64,000 nucleotides of DNA from Epiperipatus broadwayi. Taxonomy: Eukaryota > Onychophora > Udeonychophora > Euonychophora > Peripatidae. The notes beneath the pieces were generated by a model that made no database searches, was not told the origin of the DNA, and was given only the letters and a program-made list of their open reading frames with translations. The DNA lies in assembly GCA_028023455.1 (NCBI GenBank), contig JAQFVV010006203.1, forward strand, positions 7,348,821-7,412,820. Direction: 5' to 3'. The position numbers and the translations under genes are program-made. Shown one piece after another: positions 1 to 11,639 of this stretch (the first letter of the stretch is position 1; the number at the start of each line of letters is the position of its first letter).

Positions 1-71
1 GATTTTAATTTCATTATTGCATAAAATCTTACTATTATAAAGCACTGAAAATATTGAAATTACTAAGATGA

Positions 72-166
72 AAGTCGAATTCCAATAATGCGTTATTACT
101 TTCAATATAACGTAAGGGCGCGAAATTTATTATTTAAAGTAATAGCGCATTATCGGAGGTCGACTT
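72..166. repeat. CpG-bearing inverted repeat (hairpin)
   Basis: The arms 72-104 and 134-166 are imperfectly complementary: AAGTCGA...AATAATGCGTTA pairs with the reverse of TAGCGCATTATCGG...TCGACTT. The loop is about 29 bp and contains GGGCGCG. CpG density here and just after (ATCGCG, TCCGCG) is far above the surroundings. It could be the end of a DNA transposon, but the family is unknown. Confidence 0.55.
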
Positions 167-339
167 CTGGTGAAACATGAATCGCGTAACTTCAAAATCG
201 TGTTAAATTAGTCCGCGTAAAAAGAGACCCAGGTGTATTTGCTTAATTGTTATTTGGTCTATTCTCTCTCTCCTCTCTTGATACTGCATTATCATTAATT
301 TAAGGGTATAAATATTTGTAAGTGTTAAGTAAAATGCAC

Positions 340-645
340 TGGACCCCCTGATAAAGAGTAGGAGTTTGCTGCAATATTTCAAGTGCTGGATTGGGGTGGC
401 TGTCATCTGAAAATGCAGGTTATATATAATATATGGTCGGCTGGCACCTGAGGCTTTGTTCTCAAAATAAATAAAATGCATTGGATGGCAGGTTTTGTTC
501 CAGCAGTCAAGGGATGCTACAGCCAGAAAATATGGTCATGCTGTGTGTTTGTATAGCCGCGATCTGGCCGTTGGTATCGTTGATTGTTAATCTGTCAATG
601 ATATTCTACCTCTCTGCTTGAAGATATGATCCACTGCGACAGGTA
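340..645. other. GC-richer block of unknown origin
   Basis: Base composition shifts to roughly balanced GC, in contrast to the AT-rich sequence on both sides. Neither strand gives a recognisable protein. The minus-strand open frames (203-481 and the end of 587-772) have no family signature. It is probably an old mobile-element fragment, although a distal exon of another gene cannot be excluded. Confidence 0.35.
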
Positions 646-1321
646 TTAAAGATATAATTAAATAAGTCTTATAGGTAAATAATAAAAATAAAATATATAA
701 AAAAATAAGATATATAAAATAAAATAATGTGGATGTGGTATAATATATATATGCGTGTTTGTGTGATGACACAAATATTTTACTGAGTAAAAAATACTAA
801 ATGTTTTTTTTTAATTTCATAAGAATAGACTAAAAATCATGCACAGAAAAATCAATAAAGTAATGACTCTGATTGTTATTGTGGCTACACATAATATTTA
901 AAAATGCATGTCAATATTTCATTAACATTCCTAAATAATCAACTGCAACATTATTGAAATGACAACATGTAATTTTACATATCATGCAGACATACAATAA
1001 TGATTATGACTATTCATCAATCTACAAATTTTTTGCTCATGCTTTTACCTGACCTTACTCATGAAAAAAATATTGAAAAACATCTGACATATGAATATCC
1101 ATATATATGCTAAAGAGAATTAATGCAAAACTAAGATTCTTTTAGATGCTATGCAATTGCCAATTCCTAAAAAAACAAATAATGGTACTATCCAAACCTT
1201 AAAGAAAGCTTTTTTTTTTCTGAAACTAAAAGTTCCTTCTATTTCATTGTTTACTTTCTAGAAATACCATCTAAAAAAAAAAAAATCTTAAATTTAACAT
1301 GATGTTCTAAGCAAAATAGCC

Positions 1322-1600
1322 TAGTTTTTTGGAGTAATCATCTTAAATTCAGTATTCCTGTATCTAGAGATCACCAATTTAATTCTCATGATTGTTATCA
1401 TTAAACAGACCAGCAACACCTGAAAAAAAGAAAAGAAAATACTACTGCTACTTAAAACTTTGCAATCCACACTAATCTGTGTGCTAATACTAACAGTTGA
1501 ATGTATTTAGAAAAGTATAAATAAAGTTTGAATTTTTCTAAAAATATTTAACAATTCAACTGTATGATAGAAATATTCCAACATATAATTACAAGTAAAA
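1322..1600 (+). mobile_element. Decayed copy of the palindrome-type SINE
   Basis: It aligns end to end with the right-arm SINE at 29850-30228. Matches include a tRNA-like head region (GGAGTAATCATCTTAAATTC), the shared ACCAGCAACACCTGAA at about 1410, and a 3' part with CTAACAGTTGAATG...TTTCTAAA and ATGATAGAAATATTCC. The A/B boxes and the hammerhead-like core are eroded. It is an old, inactive copy in an intron. Confidence 0.6.
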
Positions 1601-4290
1601 TGTTATCATTATAAGTCTTCAGACAGTATAAAATAAGGTAATAATGATTGCTTTACTGAGAGATTATATTTGAAAACAGAATATAATGAAGAACTACAAT
1701 TAGGCAAAACTTTGAATCTTTCAAAAACCAAAGTTTTTTGCTGCCCAATAAACAGATAAAATGACTAGTTGTGTTACACATAGTACATTTGTGAACAAAA
1801 ATAGACATTGCAAAATCATTTTTAGCTTTTGTTTTCTTTGATTATTGTATTTTCTCTTTTTTTTCTGGAAGTAGAATAGCTATAGATCAATTATGAGCAG
1901 ATGATAATGAATGAATATAAATGTAGGAGAAAGAAAATCTGACAAGAATCCTTTTTCAATATTTCAAGTCACGTACACAAAATTATCAAATGCAATTAGA
2001 TTTAAAAACTAATGATACAAACAAATTTAAAGAATATAAATGTCTTATTCTAATTTTAAAATTAAAAAAAAACAATTGAAAAATGTCATTTCATTATACA
2101 AAAGTTATAAATGTTACAGAAAAGAAAAATATAAGTAAATTAGGGTAAAAAAAAAAAAAAAAAATTGTGCATTTATAAGTTCATTTGTAAAGTTGTGCCA
2201 ATGATGAACTTGACAATTAAAATATTTAATAGAAGAATAGACTGCAATTTAAGGTGATAATATTAGCAATTGTAAATAAAGAAAAATATTAAAAGTTTGT
2301 AAGTTTCTGTTAAAAAAAAAGAAGGTATCATTATAAAAACTAAAATTTCAGAAATACACGTTTGATTGTTGTAATTAAAAAAAAAAATAACATACAAAAT
2401 TAGAAGTTTTAAAATATACATCTTCATGACTGTAACAATTTAAAAACTTACTTTAAAATAAATTATTAGCAAAAGATTATTCTCTTGGCTATGACAATTC
2501 GAATAACTTGCAACATTCCCCCGAAAATATACAAACATTTTACTGGGAAGAAAAAATCAATTAATTGATACCATAAAAATTGAAGAGTTCTGATAAAACA
2601 AAAATCAATAATTTATGAACTGACACAAATCAAAAATTTAGTAATCAGATAATTAAAAATAAAACATCTAAAGATGAATTAATCACAGTCCAATAAGTGA
2701 ATTAAGCCTTTTTTAAACTTACAATTGAATATAGTGACAGATTCATATATTATTACTATTATGAAAGATGGATTAAAAGTTACTTTAATATTTTATTATG
2801 AGAGTTATAATTATTCATTAATTATTTTATTGACACAATTAATTAAACAATTATAAATACAATTCAAAAAAATATATGCAATAATATTATGGTAAAACAG
2901 GAATGCCAAACTCAATTGTATTAAGAGTCATTTTCCATAAAATTATACTTCAAATGGAGCACAAAAATTAAAAAAATAAACAAACAAACACTATTCCAAA
3001 TCAAAAGAAAATGAAGAATAAGCATAAGTAACCTGCAAAATTTATAATAAAAATTTGATTTATTCTATGTTATTATAATACATATATAATAATAGTACAA
3101 CAGTTGTTGCATACATATTGTAACTATAAATGTTGTATAAAAATGAATGATTAGAATATTCAAAACAATATGATTGCTTTACTATAAAAAGCAGTCATCC
3201 ATCAGCATGGGCCACAAAAATTGTTTTGGGAGATGTCAGTTTGACATGACCATAGTAAAGTATTTCTCTCAACAAGAGAAAAGATTCCTTTATGAATGTC
3301 CTTTTTCAGAAAGTCTTTTGTGTTCAAAGAAAATGTTCACTGGCAAATTGATAATTGACAGCATTATCACTATCATCTTGTATGATCACCATTCTAATTA
3401 CAGAAACCAGTCATTGAACATATATTTGCACATGCATTAGCTAGACTGATCAAATATGTGCCATCTATTAATATGTATAGGCTATGGCCAACTATAGAGC
3501 ACTTGGTGATATTACTGCTAACTTATTTCTCTAATTGTTTCATAAAAGTATCCCCGCTCATTCTTATATTTGCTTTGAACAAAATTTATTTGAAGATGGA
3601 TGAATATATATGCAACAAACTTGAAAAGTTTTTAATCACTTAGGAAGAAAATTTATTGATATTCAATATGAGCACTATTATTCACATATAATATATTCAA
3701 ACAAAATTTCATCTCTTGTTATAAATAGTATAATATGTCAATTCAATTTAAGTATCTATAATTTTTTGCTTTATATCATCAATGGATTTCTTTTACAAAA
3801 TATTCTAAACTTTCATTAAATCTACACTAAAGATTTTCAATAATTTTTATTTTGGATCAAAGTTCTAAAGGTAATTTTTATGTATAATATAAAGAATCAT
3901 GCACGCTCATCAAAATAATGTAAAAAACTAAACTAACATCTTTTAGTTATGCATTGACTTGCAAATGTAATTATCAAATTCATTGATAAAGCAAAATAAT
4001 TAAATACTGTATAATCAATCTACTCTTCATTTTACAATTTGATAATTGTCTAAATATATGATAATCAAATATAGCATTAATTCTGCTTTATATGCTATGT
4101 TGTTGAGTACACAATATTACTGAATGTACTATATATATATATTTCAAAAGTACTATTTCACACAACATATTAAATTGTATATACAAGGTTTTAAACTTCT
4201 AGAATGAATATATTTTTTAATTATATGAATTGATTTGTTATAAACATAAAAAACTTCTAATTATAATTAAATTAATTAAATTATATTAAC

Positions 4291-4378
4291 CTTTCTGAAG
4301 CATGGCTGCTTTACTAACTTTAGCTGTTGGATTTTGGCTGAGAGATGGTAGTAGCGAGTGAAGAACATCAAAGCCACT
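4291..4378 (-). CDS. Mondo: Mondo exon, bHLH helix 1, loop and start of helix 2
   Basis: This 88-bp exon (phase 0 to phase 1) encodes SGFDVLHSLLPSLSQNPTAK and then VSKAAMLQK. The human counterpart has LGFDTLHGLVSTLS, KVSKATTLQK. Helix 1, the loop and the first turns of helix 2 are intact. The acceptor is ATTCCAG and the donor GTTAATA. The next exon should continue with the rest of helix 2 and the leucine zipper. I found no convincing match to it between 1 and 4290, so it is probably outside the window. Confidence 0.94.
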
Positions 4379-4567
4379 CTGGAATAAAAGCAAAATACAA
4401 AAAAAAAAAAAAATGAAATTAAGCTTATCGGAAACACAATATATTCAAGATTTAAAAATCATAATAATATCAACAATAATGCTAAATATTATTAATAATA
4501 TATATATATTATAGCAGAGATTTTCACAGGTAAAAGATGTAATCATATATTTGGGATGAATCCAGAA

Positions 4568-7541
4568 TCATCATCATCATCAACCATTATCAATCCACTG
4601 CAGGATGAAGGTCTCTCCAAGTTTAATCCATCTTCTCCGATCTTTAGCTTCTCTTCTCCACAATACCCCTGCACATTTTCTTATTTCATCCATCCATCTC
4701 ACATATGGTCTCTTTCTGGGTCTTTTACAATCTCTTGGAATCCAGTTTAAAATTTCAATTGTCCATCTATTATCATCTCTTCTAGCAATATGTCCAGCCC
4801 AACTCCATTTCAATCTTTTAATTTTTTCAATAAGGTCAGTAACACCTGTTTGTTGTCTTACCCATACATTGCGTTTTCGATCTCTTCTTGTTACTCCCAA
4901 CATACATCTCTCCATACTCCTTTGAGTGGTCTGAAGTCTCTGTATTGCTCTTCTATTAAGTGTCCAAGTCTCAGATTCATAAGTAAGAACTGGTAAAACA
5001 CATTTGTTAAAAACCATCCTTTTCAAACACATAGGCATATTTCCTTTTAGTATCAAGTTATTTCTATCAAAAGCACTCCAACCAAGTTTAATTCTATGAT
5101 TAATTTCCTCCATTATGTTTCCATCTGTATTAATAATCTGACCAAGGTATTTGTAACTGTTAACTTCTTCTAATTCTTCATAATCAATCTTTATTTTCAT
5201 ATTTTGAGCAAATCGATTAAACATTACTTTAGTCTTTTTAACATTTATCTTTAGTCCTACTTTTCTACTTTCATCTGCTAACTCCTGCAACATTTCCAGC
5301 AGCTCTGAAGCATTATTTGCAAAAACAACTACATCATCTGCAAAATCTAAATGACTTAAATACTCTCCATTTACTTTCACTCCTTTAGTTTCCCATTTTA
5401 ATCCACAAAATACTTCTTGCAGCACTGCTGTAAAGAGTTTTGGAGATATGGAGTCATCTTGTCTTACACCTTTCTCAATGTTGATTTTTCCAGTATCATT
5501 ATGTAATCTAATTGTTGCTGTTACATTTTTATAAATATTCTTTAAAATATGACAATATCCTGGATCTATACCTTGATGATCCAATGCTTTAATCACTGAA
5601 GAAATGTGTATAGAATCGAATACCTTTTCATAATCTACAAATCCAAAACATAATGACAACTCATATTCGTTTGTCCTTTCTATGACTTCTCTCAATACCT
5701 GGATATGATCTATTGTACTAAAACCACTTTTAAATCCAGCTTGTTCTCTTGGTTGGTGGAAATCCAAAGTTCTCTGTAGACGAGTTGTAATTATTTTGGT
5801 AAAAATTTTATATAAAACTGATAAAAGGCTGATAGGTCTGTAATTTCTAATATCTTCTTTATCACCTTTTTTAAATATTAATATTATTACTGCATTCTTC
5901 CAATCTTCTGGTACATCTTTATCATTTAGACATTTGGTATATAACTTTGCTAAAATTGTTTCTATTTCTTCACCTGCTTCTTTTAATATATCAATTATAA
6001 TTCCATCATTTCCCGGAGCCTTTCCTTTCTTAATACATTTAATTGCATGTCTCACTTCTTCATTTAAAATTCTGGGCAATTCGGAAGATATAATAGATAT
6101 AGGAGGTACTTGTTCTTTATTACTATATAATTCTTGATAAAAATCTTCTACCAATTTCATGATGTCATCTCTCTTTTTAGTAATAATTCCATCTTTTTTT
6201 CTTATTGCAGATATAAATTTCCTACCAATACCAAAATATTGTTTAACATTTTTGAGACTTTTATTTTCTTCTACAGCTTTCCTTGCTATTTCACAGTTAT
6301 ACTTTCTTATATCATTTTCAACTCTTTTCCGTACCATTTTACAAAATTCGAGATATTCAATTCTTTTTAATACATCATTTTTGTATATCTTCATATTCCT
6401 TCTTTTCTTCATAAATTCTCTAGTCTCAGCAAAAATTTTATTAGTCAATTGCTGCTTTTTTCTACCAGCTATGTTTGTTGCAGTTTTTAAAAGTGTATCA
6501 GTTATTTTCATATTAATTTCATTCAAATCTGTATCATGTTCAAAATCTCCTAACACTTGAGACCTATTTGTAAGTTCTACTTTAAATTCATTAGAATGTT
6601 TCTGAAGATTAGGAATATCAACTGTAAATATTGTTTTTCTTAATAATTTTTGTCTTTCTAGTTTTACATTAACACGTAACTTACACCTTACTAATCGATG
6701 ATCACTTCCTGTGTTAAATTTATTAAGAACATTACAATCTTGAAATATGTATTTTCTGTTAGTCAAAATATAATCCAATTCTGCTGTACCTTCATTTGGA
6801 TGCTTCCATGTCCATTTCCTTTTAACATTTTTCTCAAAAAATGAATTCATAATATAAAGTTTTTCTTTTTCTGCAAACTCCACAAGTCTATGTCCTCTCT
6901 CATTTCTATTACCATAACCGAAATTACCTACAGCAATTTCATCTTTCATTTGTCCACCAATTCTAGCATTAAAGTCTCCCATAACAATTTTAAAATGTTG
7001 TTTACTCTGATCAAAAGCCTTTTGTACATCCATATAGAAATCTTCTACTACTTCATCACTATGAGAACTTGTTGGGGCATAAACCTGAATTATCTGCATT
7101 TGGTATCTGCTATTAAGTTGTATAACTAATCTTGCCACTCTGTCCGATACACCATCAATCTCCACAATATTGTTTTTCCACTTTTTATTTATAATGAATC
7201 CTACTCCACTTGTATTTCCAATATGTGTGCCTTTATAATAGAGTATATGTCCACTTTTTAAATCAATTGTTTCTTCTCCTTTTCTTCTAACTTCACAAAG
7301 TCCAATAATGTCCCATTTAATATAAGACAGTTCTTCTTCTAATTCTTGCAATCTTCCTTCACTTGAAAGTGATCTGCAGTTGTAAGTACCTAAATTAAAA
7401 GTCGTCATCAAATGGCAGCCTGGGTCCGCAATCAGGGGATTCTTAGCACCCTCTGCCTTCGGCCACCAACCGCTGCCTTGGTTGGTGACTTTACAGCCTC
7501 CTGGGAATAAGGGCCATGCTTTATTTTTGTCTGTCATAATT
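4568..7541 (-). mobile_element. RTE-type non-LTR retrotransposon, near full length
   Basis: The element consists of one long ORF followed directly by a TGA triplet repeat (five units, 4568-4582), the kind of short tandem 3' tail seen in RTE-clade LINEs. There is essentially no 3' UTR and no poly-A. The 5' limit is placed near 7541, because the third copy at 61480 shares TACAAT(C/T)ATGA just before the same methionine and diverges upstream. I could not identify a clear target-site duplication. It sits in the intron after the bHLH basic-region exon, in the same orientation as Mondo. Confidence 0.88.
4580..7537 (-). CDS. RTE LINE ORF: AP-endonuclease plus reverse transcriptase
   Basis: An uninterrupted ORF of 985 residues for target-primed retrotransposition: nicking target DNA and copying the element RNA. 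The N-terminal half is an APE-type endonuclease, with NCRSL near residue 53, CEVRR near 81, VYAPTS near 152, GDFNARIG near 187 and GSDHRLV near 277. The reverse transcriptase follows: KAPGNDG near 506, NYRPISLL near 565, FVDYEKVFDS near 633, GVRQDDSISPK near 690 and the catalytic LDFADD near 730. The C-terminus has GHIARR and W-rich segments typical of these RTE-like proteins, ending LQWIDNG. The N-terminal 48 residues (MTDKNKAWPLFPGG...) are also present in the 61-kb copy, so they belong to the element. RQDD (usually RQGD), EKVFDS (usually EKAFDS) and YESETW (usually YGSETW) are odd substitutions. The stop codon is the first TGA of the tail repeat. Confidence 0.92.
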   Translation of the reverse strand: MTDKNKAWPLFPGGCKVTNQGSGWWPKAEGAKNPLIADPGCHLMTTFNLGTYNCRSLSSEGRLQELEEELSYIKWDIIGLCEVRRKGEETIDLKSGHILYYKGTHIGNTSGVGFIINKKWKNNIVEIDGVSDRVARLVIQLNSRYQMQIIQVYAPTSSHSDEVVEDFYMDVQKAFDQSKQHFKIVMGDFNARIGGQMKDEIAVGNFGYGNRNERGHRLVEFAEKEKLYIMNSFFEKNVKRKWTWKHPNEGTAELDYILTNRKYIFQDCNVLNKFNTGSDHRLVRCKLRVNVKLERQKLLRKTIFTVDIPNLQKHSNEFKVELTNRSQVLGDFEHDTDLNEINMKITDTLLKTATNIAGRKKQQLTNKIFAETREFMKKRRNMKIYKNDVLKRIEYLEFCKMVRKRVENDIRKYNCEIARKAVEENKSLKNVKQYFGIGRKFISAIRKKDGIITKKRDDIMKLVEDFYQELYSNKEQVPPISIISSELPRILNEEVRHAIKCIKKGKAPGNDGIIIDILKEAGEEIETILAKLYTKCLNDKDVPEDWKNAVIILIFKKGDKEDIRNYRPISLLSVLYKIFTKIITTRLQRTLDFHQPREQAGFKSGFSTIDHIQVLREVIERTNEYELSLCFGFVDYEKVFDSIHISSVIKALDHQGIDPGYCHILKNIYKNVTATIRLHNDTGKINIEKGVRQDDSISPKLFTAVLQEVFCGLKWETKGVKVNGEYLSHLDFADDVVVFANNASELLEMLQELADESRKVGLKINVKKTKVMFNRFAQNMKIKIDYEELEEVNSYKYLGQIINTDGNIMEEINHRIKLGWSAFDRNNLILKGNMPMCLKRMVFNKCVLPVLTYESETWTLNRRAIQRLQTTQRSMERCMLGVTRRDRKRNVWVRQQTGVTDLIEKIKRLKWSWAGHIARRDDNRWTIEILNWIPRDCKRPRKRPYVRWMDEIRKCAGVLWRREAKDRRRWIKLGETFILQWIDNG

Positions 7542-7606
7542 GTATATATGTATTGGAAAAATATTTATCATTTACACAAACATTTCTTCAAAGCAATATA
7601 CGTAAT

Positions 7607-7770
7607 TATATAATTGAATATTTATAAATACAGTAATCAGATATATTTTTAAAATTTTATTCACTTAGGAGCACTTTGAACTATCCTCCTATTCTTTGTC
7701 AACTAACACTTTGAAAATGGATAAAAAAATTTAAAATATATCTGATTACTGTATTTATAAATATTCAATT
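7607..7770. repeat. Hairpin repeat, also present near 62.9 kb
   Basis: The outer arms 7607-7650 and 7725-7770 are inverted copies: AATATTTATAAATACAGTAA on one side and its reverse complement on the other. The centre contains TTAGGAGCACTTTGAACTA and GTCAACTAACACTTTG. A related block in the opposite orientation is at 62847-62960. It is probably a MITE-like or other small dispersed element, lying just upstream of the RTE 5' end. Confidence 0.6.
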
Positions 7771-9453
7771 ATATATTCACATATAAATATAACACAAATA
7801 AATAACATCTTTAAATATAAGAAATCACTAATTATAAATACATTTCCATATTAAAAAAATATATAACAAATAATTGAAAGATTTAGAAAACATTATCATT
7901 ATCCATTATGTATTTTTCATATAACAGAAATAATAATAGTAATCTCTTAATAATTAATATACTTGTATATGCAAAAAACAATATGTGATTGATAGAAATA
8001 AATGATAATAAAAAATAAAAGTACTTAATCATTTCATTCCTAATTTGCTATGCTTTCAATAAATCCTTAAATAAACTATTATAATAGCAGTAATATATAA
8101 AAATAGCAAAGTGTTTTGTTTTGCTTTTTTGTTGCTCAGAAGTTTGAGCCCCAGAAGTAATTAATGAGTTAAGCAGCAATCTATGAATCTTGAGCTTTAT
8201 GATCTCTACTTTAGAATTGCACTAAAGCATGCAGAGCAAATAATTGATAGTAATAACAAGAATAGCACTGCCACTCTAATTATCAGTTATTACATTTCTT
8301 TGAATAGAATAATTAAATAATCATAAATCTTATTTGCCTGCTTTTGCTTGCAATATTTAGTTGAAAACATTTTAACATTTTCAAAATAGTCACTTCTTTT
8401 ATGAGAAAAAAAAAATAATACAAAGATTTGAAATATCAATATAAATTAATTACTAAATTGAAACTATTGCACACAGGTTATTTAATAATAATTTTAGCCA
8501 TCTTATGTATGATTTTGTTCAAATTTCATAGTATTTTAAATATGTGTCCTATCTTAGCAAATAAAATTAATTTATTATTATACTATTGATGAAAACTATA
8601 CATGATAATCATTTATAAAACTAATTAAGGATATGTAAGCATATACATATATATATGGCTACAATTCAATTTACAAATGCCATGCTTTCTGTATGCAATC
8701 ATTGATTATCAACTTGAGATAAATATATTAATGATTATTAATAATTATTAATGTATTCGTCTTAGGATGAAAATGCAAGAAGTGCCAAATCATGACAATA
8801 TATTATAGATAAATATTGAACAATGCTGAAGACATATGAAATGAATGATATGATTTGAGTCAATTGAAAAGTTAATTCAGTTGATATATATCTTGCCGAT
8901 CATTTGCCTTTTCCTGATATCTTTAGTTATTTGTTCAAAGTGTGAAAATGTTATATAATAATTTTCAAATACATATGTACACACACACAGAGTATATACA
9001 AATGTGCACATATACAATCATTACAATAATGATAATTTAGAATCCTGTACTTTTTTTATAATTTTCGTAAGGTTTCTAATTATGGATTTGAATTACAGTA
9101 TTATTAGTGGGGATTACAAATAGTTTAATAAAATTTATTTTCTATTTTAAATTAATATATATATGTTTAAGTAAAGATTTTCATGGGCAAAAGATATATT
9201 ACAATTCGAGGAAGTTCCTAGGAAAAACCTTACAGAATATTAAAATATATAAATAAATGATGTTTCATTAAAATATTTTTTACTATTTTCTATGTTTAAC
9301 CAAATAAAAATTCCTATACTCTGTCAAAGTCAAATCTTGTTTTATCAAAATATAATTATATATTCTAAAATTCCTCATGGTTGTTCCTATAAATTTTCAT
9401 GAATTATAATATATATATATAATAACAACTAGCATAAAATAAATTATAGATAC
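7771..9453. other. Mondo intron sequence
   Basis: AT-rich intron with TA and CA microsatellites. A short stretch at 9172-9212 resembles 4514-4550 (AGATTTTCA...GGYAAAAGAT). I see no gene. Confidence 0.6.
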
Positions 9454-9570
9454 CTTGATATTGTATCGCCTTTTCTGTTCTGCATTAATATGACAAACTC
9501 TTCGATGTTCCTTGTATTTTATTCGATCGTGCTCCATTTTAACTCTAGGTTGTTTCACACTACAAACACC
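9454..9570 (-). CDS. Mondo: Mondo exon, bHLH basic region
   Basis: This 117-bp exon (phase 0 to phase 0, 39 residues) starts GVCSVKQPRVKME and ends EHRRVCHINAEQKRRYNIK. The last stretch is the DNA-contacting basic region: human MondoA has RRITHISAEQKRRFNIK. His, Glu and Arg at the class-B bHLH positions (H-x-x-AEQKRR) are retained, so E-box (CACGTG-like) binding with Mlx is expected. The acceptor is AATAG and the donor GTATCTA. The split after NIK matches the helix 1 start in the next exon. Confidence 0.95.
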
Positions 9571-10459
9571 CTATTATATAAGAGAAAAAATTCAATTTGT
9601 ATATTAATAAAAAAAATAAACTGTTGTTGACTGCAAAAATATAGTAAGGAAGTTAAGAAAAAAAAAGGAAAATCTATTCTGTTAAATCTGATGGTCTACA
9701 ATGACGAATATATAAAATAAATGGACATAATTTATTGTACTTGATTTTTCAATTTCAAAATTTTACTTTTATTTATGTCCATTTATTAGGTTTTTCCTTT
9801 TTTTTTTTTTTAGATCACATGTTAATCTTGATAAGAATCAGTCATTGTGATCCTTGTTATAAAGTTACTGCTTTTACAATCAAAAAAAATAAATCAGCCT
9901 TAATATAGTAATTATGAATTCAAGTAATATTCAGTTAAAGCTAGTGGCAACTTGTACCTCTGATGCAGGAGTACTGTTTCAGTTAATCAAAACTTTAACA
10001 ATGTTGCATAATTTAAAAAAAATTATATAAATCTTTATTGATGAATGTATTAAAGTACTTCTTTTTGAATGATAATATTTACAATGTATATTTCCATATC
10101 TGGAATGACATATGTATTATCTATTAAGAAAATTTAAAGTAATCAACATTGTAATTAATAAAGTTTAGTTGCTGCTAATGAATGAATGAACTGTATTTTC
10201 CTCCCTCTTTTTCAAACAGTTACATTTAAATTACTATTCAATTTGAAAGATATTAATAAAATGGAGAAAACAAATATCTTTCTAAAATAATTTGAAAACA
10301 AAGAGTATAATAAATTTTAATATGTTCAATATTGTTTAAATAAAAAATAATCTCCAGTCTTTAACATCTTCTTCTTCTTCTTGTATTACTCTTGGATTTA
10401 TTGCAAAGTTATCAAATTATTTTCACTGTAAGTAATTGAATAATAATAATTTTGAGGAA

Positions 10460-10555
10460 TCATGTGTTGCTTAAAAACCAAAAGTGATAGGTTAATTGTG
10501 AACCAAAAACTTTTAGTTTTTGAGTTAGTCACTACCATTGCACTAAACTATACAG
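10460..10555 (-). mobile_element. Possible tRNA-derived SINE fragment
   Basis: On the minus strand it reads TTTAGTGCAATGGTAGTGAC (A-box-like), then GGTTCACAATTAACC (B-box-like), then ATCACTTTTGGTTTTT. The same layout, ending in CACTTTTGGTG, recurs at 24165-24250 and 40099-40178, suggesting one old family. All copies are strongly diverged. Confidence 0.4.
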
Positions 10556-11639
10556 GGAATATTTTACAATACAATCCTCTCCAAGTGATAATACTTATAT
10601 ATTATGCATTTTCTATAATATAAACATATTAAATATTTTTTATATCTAATTATGCATGTACATATGTTAAGTTTGTAAATTATAAAATATATAAATTAAA
10701 GCATTATATTACGTTCTACTTATTTTTAAAACTGTCATAATATCAAATATTTTTTTTTTATTCGTGTGCATTAATATAAAAGATTCTTGAGTAAAATTTC
10801 AACAAAAATAAATTATTATTTAAATCCTTAAATAAATTTTCCGTATAAATACCAAGCTATGAGGAGATGGGAAACCATCATCATCCCCAAATAAACAAAA
10901 TTTAAATATACAAATATATAATAACTATGATAACGAATATAAAAAGGAATGAGCCTGAAAGATCAGCAAAAATACTAACTATAAGTTCATCGGCAATTAC
11001 CCAAAATTAATAATCATTCATCATCATGAATATTCAACAATAAAATAAATCAACAATCAATCTTGTGACTGAATTTGAAATGGGTCTACTATAAACCAGC
11101 TAATTATTTAGCTCTTCCAATACAACATAACACACACTCAGGTGCTAATCCATAAGAATATGACAATTAAAAAAAATAATATTGAGATACTAAAACATGC
11201 TAATCATCATCAATGTTCTGGCCACTTAGTACCATTAATGAACTTGCCAATTATAAACTTAATTTCTAAATAAATAATTAAAATGAAATGTAATGTATGA
11301 ACTTTAAAGGATATCCCCATTGCATCATCCAGCATCATCATCTGGATGTCCATAACAATAAATATAAACCCCTTTTATATATCAGACCGTCATGCATGAA
11401 TCCAGCTGTGAACAAAAGCTCTATAACTGTTACTGTGAGCAGGAGATATAATACAATATACAATAATTTGTAATATTTTTGGATTAAATAATTTCACTGG
11501 AATAATTTAAACAATGAAATATAAATTTATTAATTAAAAACAATAAAATGAAATTAAAGTCTGCTGAGTATGCCATAAATATAAATGCAGCATTCTGATT
11601 TTGATTAATACAGTAAGCTATCATATTGTGATTTACAAA

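Larger units (their letters stand above)
1..4290. other. Mondo intron (downstream part in the window)
   Basis: AT-rich intronic sequence. It holds a CpG-bearing hairpin (72-166), a GC-richer stretch (340-645) of unknown origin, a decayed SINE (1322-1600) and long A/T runs. The short open frames at 3174-3440 and 3458-3643 have no family resemblance and no splice context, and I do not call them genes. Confidence 0.6.

Noticed and set aside
203-481. Minus-strand open frame of 92 codons
   Set aside because: There is no family resemblance, no splice sites in a sensible place, and no match to the expected Mondo leucine zipper or C-terminal domain.
3174-3643. Two plus-strand open frames (88 and 61 codons)
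   Set aside because: The composition is that of AT-rich intron, with no motif and no promoter or splice context.
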